Positions 1-7,587 of a stretch of DNA of 64,000 nucleotides are shown piece by piece. Position 1 is the stretch's first letter, and the number at the start of each line of letters is the position of its first letter. The notes under the pieces were generated by a model. The model did not search any database. It was not told the DNA's origin and was given only the letters and a program-made list of their open reading frames with translations. The DNA is from Microcella sp. Its GTDB lineage: Bacteria > Actinomycetota > Actinomycetes > Actinomycetales > Microbacteriaceae. Location of the stretch: positions 1,116,001-1,180,000 of the forward strand of contig NZ_JAHHDS010000003.1 of assembly GCF_019739195.1 (NCBI RefSeq). Direction: 5' to 3'. Position numbers and translations under genes: made by a program.

Positions 1-148
1 GACGGATGCTCTGCGCGAGGCCGTGCCCGACCTCGCGTCGCGCCGTGCCTACGTCTCCGGCCCTCCCTCGGTCGTCGCCGCCGCACGTTCAGCACTGCGC
101 CGCGCAGGTGCGAAGCGCGTGCAGACCGACTACTTCGCCGGGTACTGA
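1..148 (+). CDS. C-terminal end of an FAD/NAD(P) oxidoreductase (partial)
   Basis: The window opens inside a reading frame whose codons begin at base 2 and end at the TGA at 146-148; only 48 residues are visible. The tail reads Y-V-S-G-P-P-S-V-V, then a short helix, then V-Q-T-D-Y-F-A-G-Y. A C-G-P-P-like strand followed by a final aromatic 'D-Y-F-x-G-Y' is typical of the NAD(P)-binding half of ferredoxin-NADP reductase-like proteins, where this last strand packs on the flavin/nicotinamide. Here Ser replaces the usual Cys before Gly-Pro-Pro. The partner domains lie outside the window, so substrate and redox partner cannot be named. Confidence 0.6.
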   Translation, partial: TDALREAVPDLASRRAYVSGPPSVVAAARSALRRAGAKRVQTDYFAGY

Positions 149-195
149 ACAACCCAGAACGAGGTCTCACCAGGTCTTTCGCCCTGCGCGAACCT

Positions 196-225
196 CTGGC
201 ACTCTCATGTGTCGAGTGCTAATAT
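196..225 (+). promoter_or_regulatory. CIRCE operator over the hsp20 promoter
   Basis: CTGGCACTC (196-204), a 9-base spacer and GAGTGCTAA (214-222) form the CIRCE inverted repeat, consensus TTAGCACTC-N9-GAGTGCTAA; only two bases of the left arm differ and the spacer is exactly 9. CIRCE is the binding site of the heat-shock repressor HrcA. A possible -10 TAATAT (220-225) and a weak -35 CTGGCA (196-201) with an 18-base spacer coincide with the arms, so bound HrcA would block polymerase. That the site acts on hsp20 at 304 is inferred from position. Confidence 0.85.
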
Positions 226-303
226 CGTCGTAGTTGAGTCACCCCGGCTCAACTCTCGAAACCTCGGCCCGCCTCGGCGGGCGACGTGAAGGAGAACGAC
301 ACG

Positions 304-726
304 ATGAGCATGATCTTCGACCCGTTCCGCGAGCTCGACCGCGTCGCCGCGAACCTGCTCGACCGCCGCGAGAGCCCGCGCGTGATGCCGATGGATCTCT
401 ACCGCGACGCCGACCACTACGTGCTGACCGCCGACCTGCCGGGCATCGACCCCGGTTCGGTCGACGTCGACGTCGACGGCCAGCTGCTCACGATCCGCGC
501 CGAGCGCACGCCGCGCTCGCTCGACGGCGTGCAGTGGCTCGCGCGGGAGCGCGCCGCCGGAACCTTCCTGCGACAGCTCACGCTGGGCAAAGACATCGAC
601 ACCGAGCAGATCTCGGCGCACTACGAGAACGGCGTGCTGAGCGTCATGATCCCGGTGCTCGAGAAGGCCAAGCCGCGCAAGATCGAAGTCGCGACCTCGA
701 ACGAGCGCCAGGAGGTCTCGGCCTAG
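304..726 (+). CDS. Hsp20/alpha-crystallin family small heat-shock protein
   Basis: A 140-residue small heat-shock protein, an ATP-independent holdase that binds unfolding proteins in the cytoplasm. The alpha-crystallin domain covers about residues 30-125, with the 'A-D-L-P-G-I' strand near residue 43 and the conserved '[11 protein letters not shown]' near residue 105 before a short charged tail. The ATG at 304 is chosen because AAGGAG lies at 289-294, 9 bases upstream; an in-frame GTG at 286 would sit upstream of that site. The CIRCE element at 196-222 predicts HrcA-controlled heat induction. Its stop codon overlaps the convergent P-type ATPase stop by 4 bases. Confidence 0.95.
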   Translation: MSMIFDPFRELDRVAANLLDRRESPRVMPMDLYRDADHYVLTADLPGIDPGSVDVDVDGQLLTIRAERTPRSLDGVQWLARERAAGTFLRQLTLGKDIDTEQISAHYENGVLSVMIPVLEKAKPRKIEVATSNERQEVSA

Positions 727-2654
727 CTCGACCTCGACGCGCGCCGCGCGGGCCTCGAACCCTCGGGTTCGGGGCCCGTTGGCGTTCGTGCGGCCGTGGG
801 CGGCGCATCCAGCCCCGGCACGGGCGCCACCCCTGCCCGCACCGCGCGCAGCGCCCCGAGAATGGCGACGAGGTCGACCGCCTCCTGCAGGGTGGCGCCG
901 ACGACGGCGGGCAGCAGTCCCGCCGCGGCGACGAGCATGAGGCCGATCGAGATGATGATGCCGAGCCAGATGCTCTGCAACGCGATGCGCACCGTGCGGT
1001 GACCGATCGCCACGGCGCGGGCGACGCGGGCGATGTCGTCGAGCAGGATCACGACGTCGGCCGACTCGCTCGCCGCCGTCGAGCCCTTGGCGCCCATGGC
1101 GATGCCGACGTCGCTGACGGCGAGCACCGGGGCGTCGTTGACTCCATCGCCGACCATGACGACCGGGCGCAGCTGCGCCTCGCGGATGATCCGCAATTTG
1201 TCATCGGGCAGGCATTCGCTGTGCAGCTCGGTGATGCCGAGGCTCTCGGCGATCGGCCCGGCGGTGGCAGCGACATCACCGGTGACCATGAGGATGCGCT
1301 CGGCTCCGAGCGCGCGCAGGGCGACGAGAGTGTCGGCGGCATCGTCGCGCACGGCATCCCGCAGCACGATGACACCGGCGAAGCGGCCGTCGACCGCCGC
1401 ATAGACAACAGCGGCGCCGCTCTCGGCGGTGTGCACCTGGAGGTCGGCAGCGTGCTCGGCGACGAACGCGGGCTTGCCGACCCGCACGCGGCGACCGTCG
1501 ACGGTCGCCTCGACTCCGAAGGTCGCCACCTCACGCGCGTCGGTCGACGGGCTGAGGGCGCCGGCGCGATCGAGCGCGGCTTGCTGGATCGACGCGGCGA
1601 GCACGTGCGACGAGTACTGCTCGGCCGAGCCCATGAGGTGCAGCAGCTCGCGCTCGTCGAAGCCGGGCCGAGGGTGCACGCCGACGACGGCAGGGCGCCC
1701 TTGGGTGAGGGTGCCGGTCTTGTCGAAGGCCACCGTGCGCACGCGAGCGAGCTTCTCGAGCGAGGCCGCGCTCTTCATCACGATGCCGCGCTTCGCGGCG
1801 CTGCTCATGCCGCCCATGAACGCGACGGGGGCGGCGATGAGCAACGGGCAGGGCGTGGCGACGACGAGCACCTCGGCGAACCTCACCGGGTCACCGCTCA
1901 CCGCCCAGGCGACTCCCGCGATCGCGAGCGAGACGCCGGTGAACGGCAGGGCGTAGCGGTCGGCGAGCCGCACGAGGGGCGCCTTGCTGGAGGAGGCCTC
2001 GCGCACGAGCTCGACGATGCGCTGGTATTGCGAATCAGCAGCGACGGCAGTCGCCACGATCTCGATGGCGGCCGGGCCGTTGACCGAACCGCTCAGCACC
2101 GCATCGCCGACCTCTTTGTCGACCGGCAGGCTCTCACCGGTGAGCGACGACTCATCGAGGCTGCCCAGGCCGCTGGCCAGCTCGCCGTCGACGGGCAGAA
2201 TCTCGGCGGGCCGAACGAGCAGCCGGTCGCCGACGCGCACCAGATCGACGGCAATGTCGGCCACCGAGCCGTCGTCTTCGATGCGATGCGCCTGCTGCGG
2301 CACCCGATCGAGCAGCGCCCGCAACTCGCGCTGCGCACGACCCGCGGCGGCCACCTCGAGGGCCTCGCCACCGGCGAGCATGAACACGATGATCAGGCTC
2401 GCCCAGTACTCCCCCACCACGACCGTGCTCACGATGGCCGTGACGGCGAGAATGTCGAGGCCGAACTGCTTCGCAAGCAGCCCACGCACCATGCTGACGG
2501 CTTCCATGGCCGCAATGCCCAGTGCGTAGAGCGAGACGAGCCAGCGCGCGGCAGGCTCGAACCCCGAGAGGGCGAGTGCGCCAGCTGTCGCGCCGATGAC
2601 CACGGTCACGGCAACAAGCGGAAAGCGGCGCACTGCCGAACTGATTCGCGTCAC
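723..2654 (-). CDS. P1B-type heavy-metal translocating ATPase (TPC motif)
   Basis: A 643-residue membrane pump that hydrolyses ATP to move a metal ion, probably outward. Visible motifs are T-G-E-S (172-175, actuator), T-P-C-P in the fourth core membrane helix (267-270), D-K-T-G-T (311-315, phosphorylated Asp311) and G-D-G-V-N-D-A-P (502-509). The N-terminus goes straight into membrane helices with no CxxC metal-binding domain. Instead of the CPC of Cu/Zn/Cd pumps it has TPC, and the usual S-x-H-P-L of the nucleotide domain reads S-S-H-V-L, so the substrate cannot be assigned. GTG start at 2654, 68 bases downstream of the two small genes at 2723-3131; it may share their metal-type promoter. 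Confidence 0.93.
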   Translation of the reverse strand: MTRISSAVRRFPLVAVTVVIGATAGALALSGFEPAARWLVSLYALGIAAMEAVSMVRGLLAKQFGLDILAVTAIVSTVVVGEYWASLIIVFMLAGGEALEVAAAGRAQRELRALLDRVPQQAHRIEDDGSVADIAVDLVRVGDRLLVRPAEILPVDGELASGLGSLDESSLTGESLPVDKEVGDAVLSGSVNGPAAIEIVATAVAADSQYQRIVELVREASSSKAPLVRLADRYALPFTGVSLAIAGVAWAVSGDPVRFAEVLVVATPCPLLIAAPVAFMGGMSSAAKRGIVMKSAASLEKLARVRTVAFDKTGTLTQGRPAVVGVHPRPGFDERELLHLMGSAEQYSSHVLAASIQQAALDRAGALSPSTDAREVATFGVEATVDGRRVRVGKPAFVAEHAADLQVHTAESGAAVVYAAVDGRFAGVIVLRDAVRDDAADTLVALRALGAERILMVTGDVAATAGPIAESLGITELHSECLPDDKLRIIREAQLRPVVMVGDGVNDAPVLAVSDVGIAMGAKGSTAASESADVVILLDDIARVARAVAIGHRTVRIALQSIWLGIIISIGLMLVAAAGLLPAVVGATLQEAVDLVAILGALRAVRAGVAPVPGLDAPPTAARTPTGPEPEGSRPARRASRSS

Positions 2655-2722
2655 AGGCCCGGTCTAGCGCGATTCAGGGGCAACCGCCAGTGCCAGACGG
2701 CCTCGATCGTGCCGTGTGCGCG

Positions 2723-3013
2723 CTACAGGGCGGCGAGTGCCTCGCGCCCGCCGACCACATATGCCTTCCACGAGGCATCGTGCTCGATATGACGCGCCCA
2801 CTGCGAACCCCAGGTGTGCGCGTCAGGAATCGGCAACTCGGCTCGCTCCGCCCGCTGCGCATCACCCAGTGCTGCGACGGCGCCTTCGTGGTATTTCGCG
2901 GCAGGCAGCCGCTCTCGCGACAGTGTGCACAGCGAAGCATCGCCCGTCGCCGCGGCGAGCGCATCGAAGGCGGCCGCACGTGCGGCGGCGATGCGCTCGG
3001 CGCGATCGGTCAC
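2723..3013 (-). CDS. Small hypothetical protein in the metal-linked unit
   Basis: A 96-residue protein of no family I recognise. It is Ala-rich and predicted helical in its first half, carries one Cys, and ends with an aromatic patch (His-Thr-Trp-Gly-Ser-Gln-Trp and Ser-Trp-Lys-Ala-Tyr). No signal peptide or membrane segment. The GTG at 3013 is chosen because it lies 4 bases after the stop of the Cys-rich gene at 3018, which suggests translational coupling; a longer frame extends upstream but would overlap that gene completely and its extension is Arg/Pro-rich shadow-like sequence. Same strand and order as the downstream P-type ATPase. Confidence 0.6.
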   Translation of the reverse strand: MTDRAERIAAARAAAFDALAAATGDASLCTLSRERLPAAKYHEGAVAALGDAQRAERAELPIPDAHTWGSQWARHIEHDASWKAYVVGGREALAAL

Positions 3014-3017
3014 GAGG

Positions 3018-3131
3018 TCAGCAGCTGCAGCGATCGGCCTGCGCGACGCCGTCGAGCGCCTGCTCGATGTGCTGGCCGCAACCGGTCCAGGTGATCTTGC
3101 CGCACGAGGCGCAACGGGCGGGTGAGCACAT
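3018..3131 (-). CDS. 37-residue Cys-rich (zinc-ribbon-like) protein
   Basis: A tiny protein with six cysteines in 37 residues: Cys2, a CxxC at 7-10, Cys18 in a G-C-G-Q-H motif with His21, and a terminal C-S-C (35-37). The spacing suggests a metal- or thiol-binding knuckle. GAAGGA lies 8 bases before the ATG at 3131, and a good promoter with an internal palindrome stands at 3177-3205. I know similar short 'MCxPxxCxxCGK-T' proteins to be widespread in actinobacteria without an assigned function. Position ahead of a P1B ATPase suggests a metal chaperone, buffer or sensor role; this is inference. Confidence 0.75.
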   Translation of the reverse strand: MCSPARCASCGKITWTGCGQHIEQALDGVAQADRCSC

Positions 3132-3176
3132 GGGAGTTCCTTCCGACGATGAGGGCGTCGATCGACGCGTGCCCTC

Positions 3177-3205
3177 AGAATACCCCCGGGGGTATATTTT
3201 CGCAA
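3177..3205 (-). promoter_or_regulatory. Promoter with CsoR/CstR-like operator in its spacer
   Basis: On the minus strand TTGCGA (3205-3200) and TATTCT (3182-3177) are separated by exactly 17 bases, a strong -35/-10 pair. The spacer and -10 contain the perfect 16-base palindrome ATACCCCCGGGGGTAT (3180-3195). Palindromes of the form TACCC...GGGTA are bound by the CsoR family (copper sensors CsoR/RicR, persulfide sensor CstR). Placement between -35 and -10 means binding would repress. Controls the Cys-rich gene at 3131 and probably the genes after it. No CsoR gene is in the window. Confidence 0.75.
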
Positions 3206-3270
3206 CCGCCCCGAGACGACGGATGCCCGAGGCACGCAGCCCCGGGCATCCACTCACTGAGTCTCTGGTG

Positions 3271-4485
3271 TCAGGCCAGTCGCGACTGCAGGTTCTCGTC
3301 GAGCGCAGCCAAGAAGTCTTCCGTCGTCAGGTACGACTGCTCGGGGCTGATGAGAATCGCGAGGTCTTTCGTCATCTTGCCGCTCTCGACCGTCGTGATC
3401 ACGACGTCTTCGAGGGTCTCGGCGAAGGTGATGAGCGCCTGGTTGCCGTCGAGCTTGCCGCGGTGCATGAGGCCGCGGGTCCACGCGAAGATCGAAGCGA
3501 TCGGGTTCGTCGACGTCGGCTTACCCTGCTGGTGCATGCGGTAGTGGCGCGTGACCGTACCGTGAGCGGCCTCGGCCTCGACGACCTGGCCGTCGGGGCT
3601 CGTGAGCACGCTCGTCATGAGGCCGAGCGAGCCGAAGCCCTGCGCCACAGTGTCGCTCTGCACGTCGCCGTCGTAGTTCTTGCAGGCCCAGACGTAGCCG
3701 CCCTCCCACTTCATGGCCGACGCGACCATGTCGTCGATGAGGCGGTGCTCGTAGGTGATGCCGGCGGCCTCGAACTGCGCCTTGAACTCGGCCTCGAACA
3801 CCTCTTCAAACAGATCCTTGAAGCGGCCGTCGTAGGCCTTGAGGATCGTGTTCTTCGTGGAGAGGTACACGGGGTAGTTACGGGCCAAGCCGTAGTTGAG
3901 CGAGGCGCGCGCGAAGTCGCGAATCGACTCGTCGAGGTTGTACTGCACCTGGGCCACACCGCTGCCGGGCGACTGGTAGACCTCGAACTTCATCGGCTCG
4001 GAGCCGTCTTCGGGCGTGAACTCGACCGTGAGTGTGCCCTGGCCCTCGAAGCGGAAGTCGGTGGCGCGGTACTGGTCGCCGAAAGCGTGGCGGCCGATGA
4101 TGATGGGCTTGTTCCAGCCGGGCACGAGGCGCGGAATGTTCGAGATCACGATGGGCTCGCGGAAGATGACGCCGCCGATGATGTTGCGAATGGTGCCGTT
4201 CGGGCTCTTCCACATTTTCTTGAGGCCGAACTCTTCAACGCGAGCCTCGTCGGGGGTGATCGTGGCGCACTTGACGCCGACACCGTGCTTGATGATGGCG
4301 TGCGCCGCGTCGATCGTCACCTGGTCGTCGGTGGCGTCGCGGTGCTCGATGCCGAGGTCGTAGTACTCGAGCGTCAGATCGAGGTAGGGGTGAATCAGGC
4401 GGTCTTTGATGAACTGCCAGATGATGCGCGTCATCTCGTCGCCGTCGAGTTCGACGACCGTGCCGTCGACCTTGATCTTCTCCAC
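3271..4485 (-). CDS. icd: NADP-dependent isocitrate dehydrogenase
   Basis: A 404-residue homodimeric-type (eukaryotic-like subfamily) isocitrate dehydrogenase, which oxidatively decarboxylates isocitrate to 2-oxoglutarate with NADP in the TCA cycle. The protein starts M-E-K-I-K-V with 'E-L-D-G-D-E-M-T-R' and shows the substrate loop 'K-S-P-N-G-T-I-R-N' near residue 95, the 'Y-D-G-R-F-K-D' segment, and the metal-binding 'D-D-M-V-A' / 'N-Y-D-G-D-V-Q-S-D' stretches with the NADP-site '[10 protein letters not shown]' near residue 310. Length is normal for the subfamily. Single-gene unit; the promoter region carries the palindrome at 4547-4560 that also occurs before sucC. Confidence 0.97.
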   Translation of the reverse strand: MEKIKVDGTVVELDGDEMTRIIWQFIKDRLIHPYLDLTLEYYDLGIEHRDATDDQVTIDAAHAIIKHGVGVKCATITPDEARVEEFGLKKMWKSPNGTIRNIIGGVIFREPIVISNIPRLVPGWNKPIIIGRHAFGDQYRATDFRFEGQGTLTVEFTPEDGSEPMKFEVYQSPGSGVAQVQYNLDESIRDFARASLNYGLARNYPVYLSTKNTILKAYDGRFKDLFEEVFEAEFKAQFEAAGITYEHRLIDDMVASAMKWEGGYVWACKNYDGDVQSDTVAQGFGSLGLMTSVLTSPDGQVVEAEAAHGTVTRHYRMHQQGKPTSTNPIASIFAWTRGLMHRGKLDGNQALITFAETLEDVVITTVESGKMTKDLAILISPEQSYLTTEDFLAALDENLQSRLA

Positions 4486-4546
4486 GTAGTGCTCCTTGCC
4501 TCGGTTGCTGCAGTGTCGTCTTTCAGCCTAGCGTTTCGGGCCGATG

Positions 4547-4560
4547 TCTCGACATCGAGA
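4547..4560. promoter_or_regulatory. Palindromic operator candidate upstream of icd
   Basis: TCTCGACATCGAGA is a palindrome with half-site TCTCGA and centre CA. It lies between divergent icd (start 4485) and the GNAT gene (4606), and is followed by TATATAG, an AT-rich patch in GC-rich DNA. The same half-sites with centre TG stand upstream of sucC (37735-37748). Sharing by two TCA genes suggests one regulator; MarR-family control of TCA genes (TamR in Streptomyces) is a known precedent, but I cannot confirm the exact site from memory. Confidence 0.55.
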
Positions 4561-4605
4561 TATATAGACGTGCCCGCTCTCGGTGGTTGCGTCTACCCTG
4601 GGGGC

Positions 4606-5058
4606 ATGGGTGACTTGAGACTAGAAGAGCTGTCGGCCAAGACGATCGTCGCGGCGAACGGGCTCACTCTGCGCCCGGGGCAAGAGCAATTCGTCACGCC
4701 GGTGTCGTACGCCGAGGCCGATGCCTATGTGAATCCGACGACGACGTGGGCGCGCGTCGTGCTCGACGGCGACGATGTCGTGGGCTTCGTGCGGGGCAAT
4801 TTCGACTCCGAGCACCCGCGCGAAGAGTTTCGCAGCTGCATCTGGCGCATCAACGTCGACGCCAGCTCGCAGGGCCGCGGCGTGGGCAAGTTCGCCGTGC
4901 ACGCACTCGCCGACGAGGCGCGCGCCCGCGGATTCAGCACTGTCACCGTCATCTGGGAGCCGGGCGAAGAAGGGCCCGGCGAGTTCTTCCGGCGCATCGG
5001 CTTCGTCGAGACCGGCGAGACCGAATTTGGCGAGAAGATCGGTGCTCTCGACGTCTGA
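4606..5058 (+). CDS. GNAT family N-acetyltransferase
   Basis: A 150-residue cytoplasmic acetyltransferase that would move an acetyl group from acetyl-CoA to an amine. The acetyl-CoA-binding motif A is visible as 'V-D-A-S-S-Q-G-R-G-V-G-K' around residues 86-97, followed by the helix 'F-A-V-H-A-L-A-D-E-A' and a C-terminal 'G-F-V-E-T-G-E' strand. The opening 'F-V-T-P-V-S-Y-A-E-A' and overall layout resemble the diamine/spermidine acetyltransferase branch, but the acceptor is not decidable from sequence. The ATG at 4606 starts the family-like N-terminus; a longer open frame upstream is antisense to icd. The ATL gene follows 14 bases later. Confidence 0.88.
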   Translation: MGDLRLEELSAKTIVAANGLTLRPGQEQFVTPVSYAEADAYVNPTTTWARVVLDGDDVVGFVRGNFDSEHPREEFRSCIWRINVDASSQGRGVGKFAVHALADEARARGFSTVTVIWEPGEEGPGEFFRRIGFVETGETEFGEKIGALDV

Positions 5059-5072
5059 GAGGCGCCTTCGGT

Positions 5073-5477
5073 ATGCCCTCCGTGCGCCAACCGTCTGACC
5101 ACTCGGCCCCGCCGCCGTCGCTCGACTTCGCTGGCGCGGTGTTGCTCGTCGTTGCCGAGATTCCGCGTGGTCGCGTCATGACATACGGCGATGTCGCCAC
5201 TGAGCTCGGGTCGCGCGGTGCCCGCGCGGTCGGGCGGGTCATGGCGACCGAGGGCTCGAGTGTGCCCTGGTGGCGCGTGGTGCGGGCCGACGGCCGCCCG
5301 CCCGCCGGGCACGAACGCGCTGCATTCGAGCACTACCGGGCCGAGGACACGCCGCTGCGCGCGACCGGCGGCATGCGTGGCCTCACGGGTGACGTGCTCG
5401 ACTATCGGCTCGACCTCGCCACGGCCCGATGGGTACCGTGGCGCGACGCGCCAGCATCGAGTAGCGCCCGGTCGTAG
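5073..5477 (+). CDS. Alkyltransferase-like (ATL) DNA repair protein
   Basis: A 134-residue homologue of the DNA-binding domain of O6-alkylguanine-DNA alkyltransferase. It has the conserved 'P-R-G-R-V-M-T-Y-G-D-V-A' (31-42), the 'A-R-A-V-G-R-V-M' helix with the finger Arg, and, where active enzymes carry P-C-H-R-V, it reads P-W-W-R-V (65-69). Loss of the acceptor Cys with Trp in its place is the hallmark of ATL proteins, which bind O6-alkylguanine, flip it out and hand the lesion to nucleotide excision repair. GAGAGG 10 bases upstream supports the ATG. Probably co-transcribed with the GNAT gene, 14 bases upstream. Confidence 0.92.
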   Translation: MPSVRQPSDHSAPPPSLDFAGAVLLVVAEIPRGRVMTYGDVATELGSRGARAVGRVMATEGSSVPWWRVVRADGRPPAGHERAAFEHYRAEDTPLRATGGMRGLTGDVLDYRLDLATARWVPWRDAPASSSARS

Positions 5478-5549
5478 CGCCCGACCGGTGGCGGCGATAC
5501 TGTGCCCTGGTGCGGCGAGCGCCGCGCATCCTGAACTCCGGAGGTTCTC

Positions 5550-6008
5550 GTGACCGACTCGCCCGCCCCCGCCTCGAACGCCCGCAAGCCGAAGGCGGCT
5601 CCTGCCGCGGCAAAAGCCTCCCCCGACGCTGACGCTCCGGCGGCAGCCCGCGCCGATCAGACGCTTTCGCTCGACGTCAGCGCCGTGCCGGGTTTCTTCA
5701 AGGCCCTGGTCGACTTCAGGTTCACGACCTTCATCACCCGCCGCATCGCGGGCTTCATCTACGCCATCTTGCTCGTCAGCATCGTGCTCGCCGGTCTCGT
5801 CGCCTTCTTCAGCATCGTGGTCACGGGCGTCGGGCTCATGACTGGTCCGGTCAACGCGCAACCGATCTCGGGCATCCTGACGATTCTGGGCGCTCTCGTG
5901 CTCGTGCCGATCGCCACTCTCGTCGCGATCGTGCTCGCGCGCATGATCGTCGAGGTCAATGTGGCCCTCGTCGCGATCGCCGAGAACACCGCGAGCCTGC
6001 GCAAGTAG
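5550..6008 (+). CDS. DUF4282 membrane protein
   Basis: A 152-residue protein with a disordered Ala/Pro-rich N-terminus (about 1-45) followed by two strong membrane helices (about 68-95 and 108-135) joined by a short loop, then 'E-V-N-V-A-L-V-A-I-A-E-N-T'. The 'F-F-K-A-L-V-D-F-R-F-T-T-F-I-T' lead-in to the first helix and the tail are characteristic of DUF4282. GTG start at 5550 with CGGAGG just upstream. Function unknown; a perfect 9-bp hairpin follows at 6021. Confidence 0.88.
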   Translation: MTDSPAPASNARKPKAAPAAAKASPDADAPAAARADQTLSLDVSAVPGFFKALVDFRFTTFITRRIAGFIYAILLVSIVLAGLVAFFSIVVTGVGLMTGPVNAQPISGILTILGALVLVPIATLVAIVLARMIVEVNVALVAIAENTASLRK

Positions 6009-6020
6009 GGGGCGCGACGC

Positions 6021-6052
6021 AGCGCCCGTTGGCGGTCCGCGCCACGGGCGCT
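6021..6052 (+). terminator. Hairpin after the DUF4282 gene
   Basis: AGCGCCCGT (6021-6029) pairs perfectly with ACGGGCGCT (6044-6052) across a 14-base loop, 13 bases after the stop. There is no T-tract, so it may be a weak or factor-assisted terminator separating DUF4282 from the amylase promoter. Confidence 0.5.
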
Positions 6053-6074
6053 TCGCTCTGCCGCGTCGCCGCGC

Positions 6075-6097
6075 TAGAGTCGTGCAAGCGCTTGCAC
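6075..6097 (+). promoter_or_regulatory. LacI-family operator at the amylase promoter
   Basis: GTGCAAGCGCTTGCAC (6082-6097) is a perfect 16-base palindrome with the central CG flanked by GCAAG/CTTGC, the pattern bound by LacI-family sugar regulators such as MalR-type repressors. A -10-like TAGAGT lies at 6075-6080, placing the operator over the predicted transcription start, where binding would repress. The regulator gene is not in the window. Confidence 0.8.
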
Positions 6098-6126
6098 TCA
6101 GCGGGCGCGCGACGAAGGGGGCCGGG

Positions 6127-7581
6127 ATGCGCCGCACACTGCTCGCCGCGACCGCCGCGGCGGCCCTGCTCGTGATGGCGGGCTGCACGCCCGCGGCCGA
6201 GCCGCCCGAGGCTGCAGGGTCGCGCGATGCGGGCATCCTGCTGTTCCAGTACACGTGGGATGCCATCGCTGAGGAGTGCCCGGCGCTGGGTGAGCTCGGC
6301 ATCGACTGGGTGCTCACGAGCCCGCCGCAAGAGCACGTCGTGCGCGACGAATGGTGGGTGCACTACCAGCCCGTGAGCTACCTCATCGAGTCGCGGCTCG
6401 GCACGCGCGACGAGTTCGCCTCCATGGTGGCGACCTGCGCTGAGCACGAGGTCGACATCGTGGCGGATGCGGTCATCAACCACATGACCGGGCTCGGCAC
6501 GCCGGGCGCCGGCTGGGCGGGCAGCGCCTACGAACACTACGAGTACCCCGGCCTCTGGGGGCCCGACGACTTTCACCAGTGCACCGAGTCGCCGACGGGC
6601 GACATCATCGACTACCGCGACGAGGCCGAGGTGCAGACCTGCGAGCTCGTCAACCTCGCCGACCTGCGCACGGGCGAGCCGCGCGTGCAAGAGCGCCTGC
6701 GCGCCTACCTCGACGACCTGCTGTCGCTCGGGGTCGCGGGGTTCCGCATCGACGCGGCCAAGCACATGCCGCCGGTCGACATTGCCGCGATCGTCGCGGG
6801 GCTGCCCGAAGGCACGCGCATCTACCAAGAGGTCATCCGCGGCCAGGGCGAGCCCATCACGCCCGAGCAGTACCTCGGCAATGGCCACGTCTGGGAGTTT
6901 CTGCAGGCCCGCACGCTCACGAGCATGGTCGAGAGCGGCAAGCTCAACCCCGACGTCATCTTCGGCCCCGAGGGCGGGTCGATCCCGAGCGAGCAGGCCA
7001 TCAGTTTCGTCGACAACCACGACACCGAGCGCAACGGCGAGACCCTTTCGTACGTCGACGGCGAGCAGTACGCTCTCGCGATCGCCTTCCTGCTCGCGCA
7101 CCCCTACGGCACGCCCCAGCTCTCGAGCGGCTATGCCTTCGTGGGTCGAGACGCGGGGCCGCCACTCGACGAATCGGGTGCGGTGCTCGACGCATCGTGC
7201 GAGGGGGCCGCCACCGCGCCGCAGCCGCGCTATGAGCCCGGCGAGTGGGTCTGCCCGCAGCGCTGGGACGTCGTGAAGGGGATGCTCGCCTTCCGCTCGG
7301 CGGTCGGCGACGCTCCCCTGACCGACGCGATCGAGTTTGGCGCCGACGACGATCGCGCGCTGCGCGCCGTCACGGGCTTCGGGCGCGGCGCGTTCGGCTT
7401 CGTCGCGTTCAACGCGGGCGCAACAAGCACCGAGGCGACGTTCGACACCTCGCTCGCTCCGGGCCGTTACATCGAGGCCGTGTCGGGCACCGTGATCGAG
7501 GTCAACGGGTCGGGCCGCTTCACGGCTGAGGTTCCCGGATACGGCGTGGTCGCCCTGCACGTCGGCGCCGTCGACCGCTGA
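6127..7581 (+). CDS. Secreted GH13 alpha-amylase, lipoprotein
   Basis: A 484-residue glycoside hydrolase family 13 enzyme that cleaves alpha-1,4-glucans outside the cell. The first 20 residues are a lipoprotein signal peptide with lipobox V-M-A-G-C (Cys20), so it should be anchored to the outer face of the membrane. GH13 regions are clear: 'D-A-V-I-N-H' (114-119), 'G-F-R-I-D-A-A-K-H' with nucleophile Asp209, Glu235 in 'I-Y-Q-E-V', and 'F-V-D-N-H-D-T' with Asp299. A short C-terminal beta domain follows and no starch-binding module is present. The start at 6127 has GAAGGGGG upstream. A perfect LacI-type operator overlaps the promoter, fitting induction by maltodextrins. Confidence 0.95.
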   Translation: MRRTLLAATAAAALLVMAGCTPAAEPPEAAGSRDAGILLFQYTWDAIAEECPALGELGIDWVLTSPPQEHVVRDEWWVHYQPVSYLIESRLGTRDEFASMVATCAEHEVDIVADAVINHMTGLGTPGAGWAGSAYEHYEYPGLWGPDDFHQCTESPTGDIIDYRDEAEVQTCELVNLADLRTGEPRVQERLRAYLDDLLSLGVAGFRIDAAKHMPPVDIAAIVAGLPEGTRIYQEVIRGQGEPITPEQYLGNGHVWEFLQARTLTSMVESGKLNPDVIFGPEGGSIPSEQAISFVDNHDTERNGETLSYVDGEQYALAIAFLLAHPYGTPQLSSGYAFVGRDAGPPLDESGAVLDASCEGAATAPQPRYEPGEWVCPQRWDVVKGMLAFRSAVGDAPLTDAIEFGADDDRALRAVTGFGRGAFGFVAFNAGATSTEATFDTSLAPGRYIEAVSGTVIEVNGSGRFTAEVPGYGVVALHVGAVDR

Positions 7582-7587
7582 GCCCTC

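Noticed and set aside
286-303. GTG start of hsp20 at 286
   Set aside because: It lies upstream of the AAGGAG site that serves the ATG at 304.
234-2792. 852-residue open frame on the plus strand
   Set aside because: Antisense to the P-type ATPase; the sequence is Arg/Asp/His-rich with no domain or ribosome site, as expected for a GC-codon shadow.
2716-4605. Long upstream extension of the GNAT frame
   Set aside because: Antisense to icd and low-complexity; the acetyltransferase family start is the ATG at 4606.
5956-7560. 534-residue minus-strand frame
   Set aside because: Antisense to the amylase, which has full GH13 motifs and a signal peptide.
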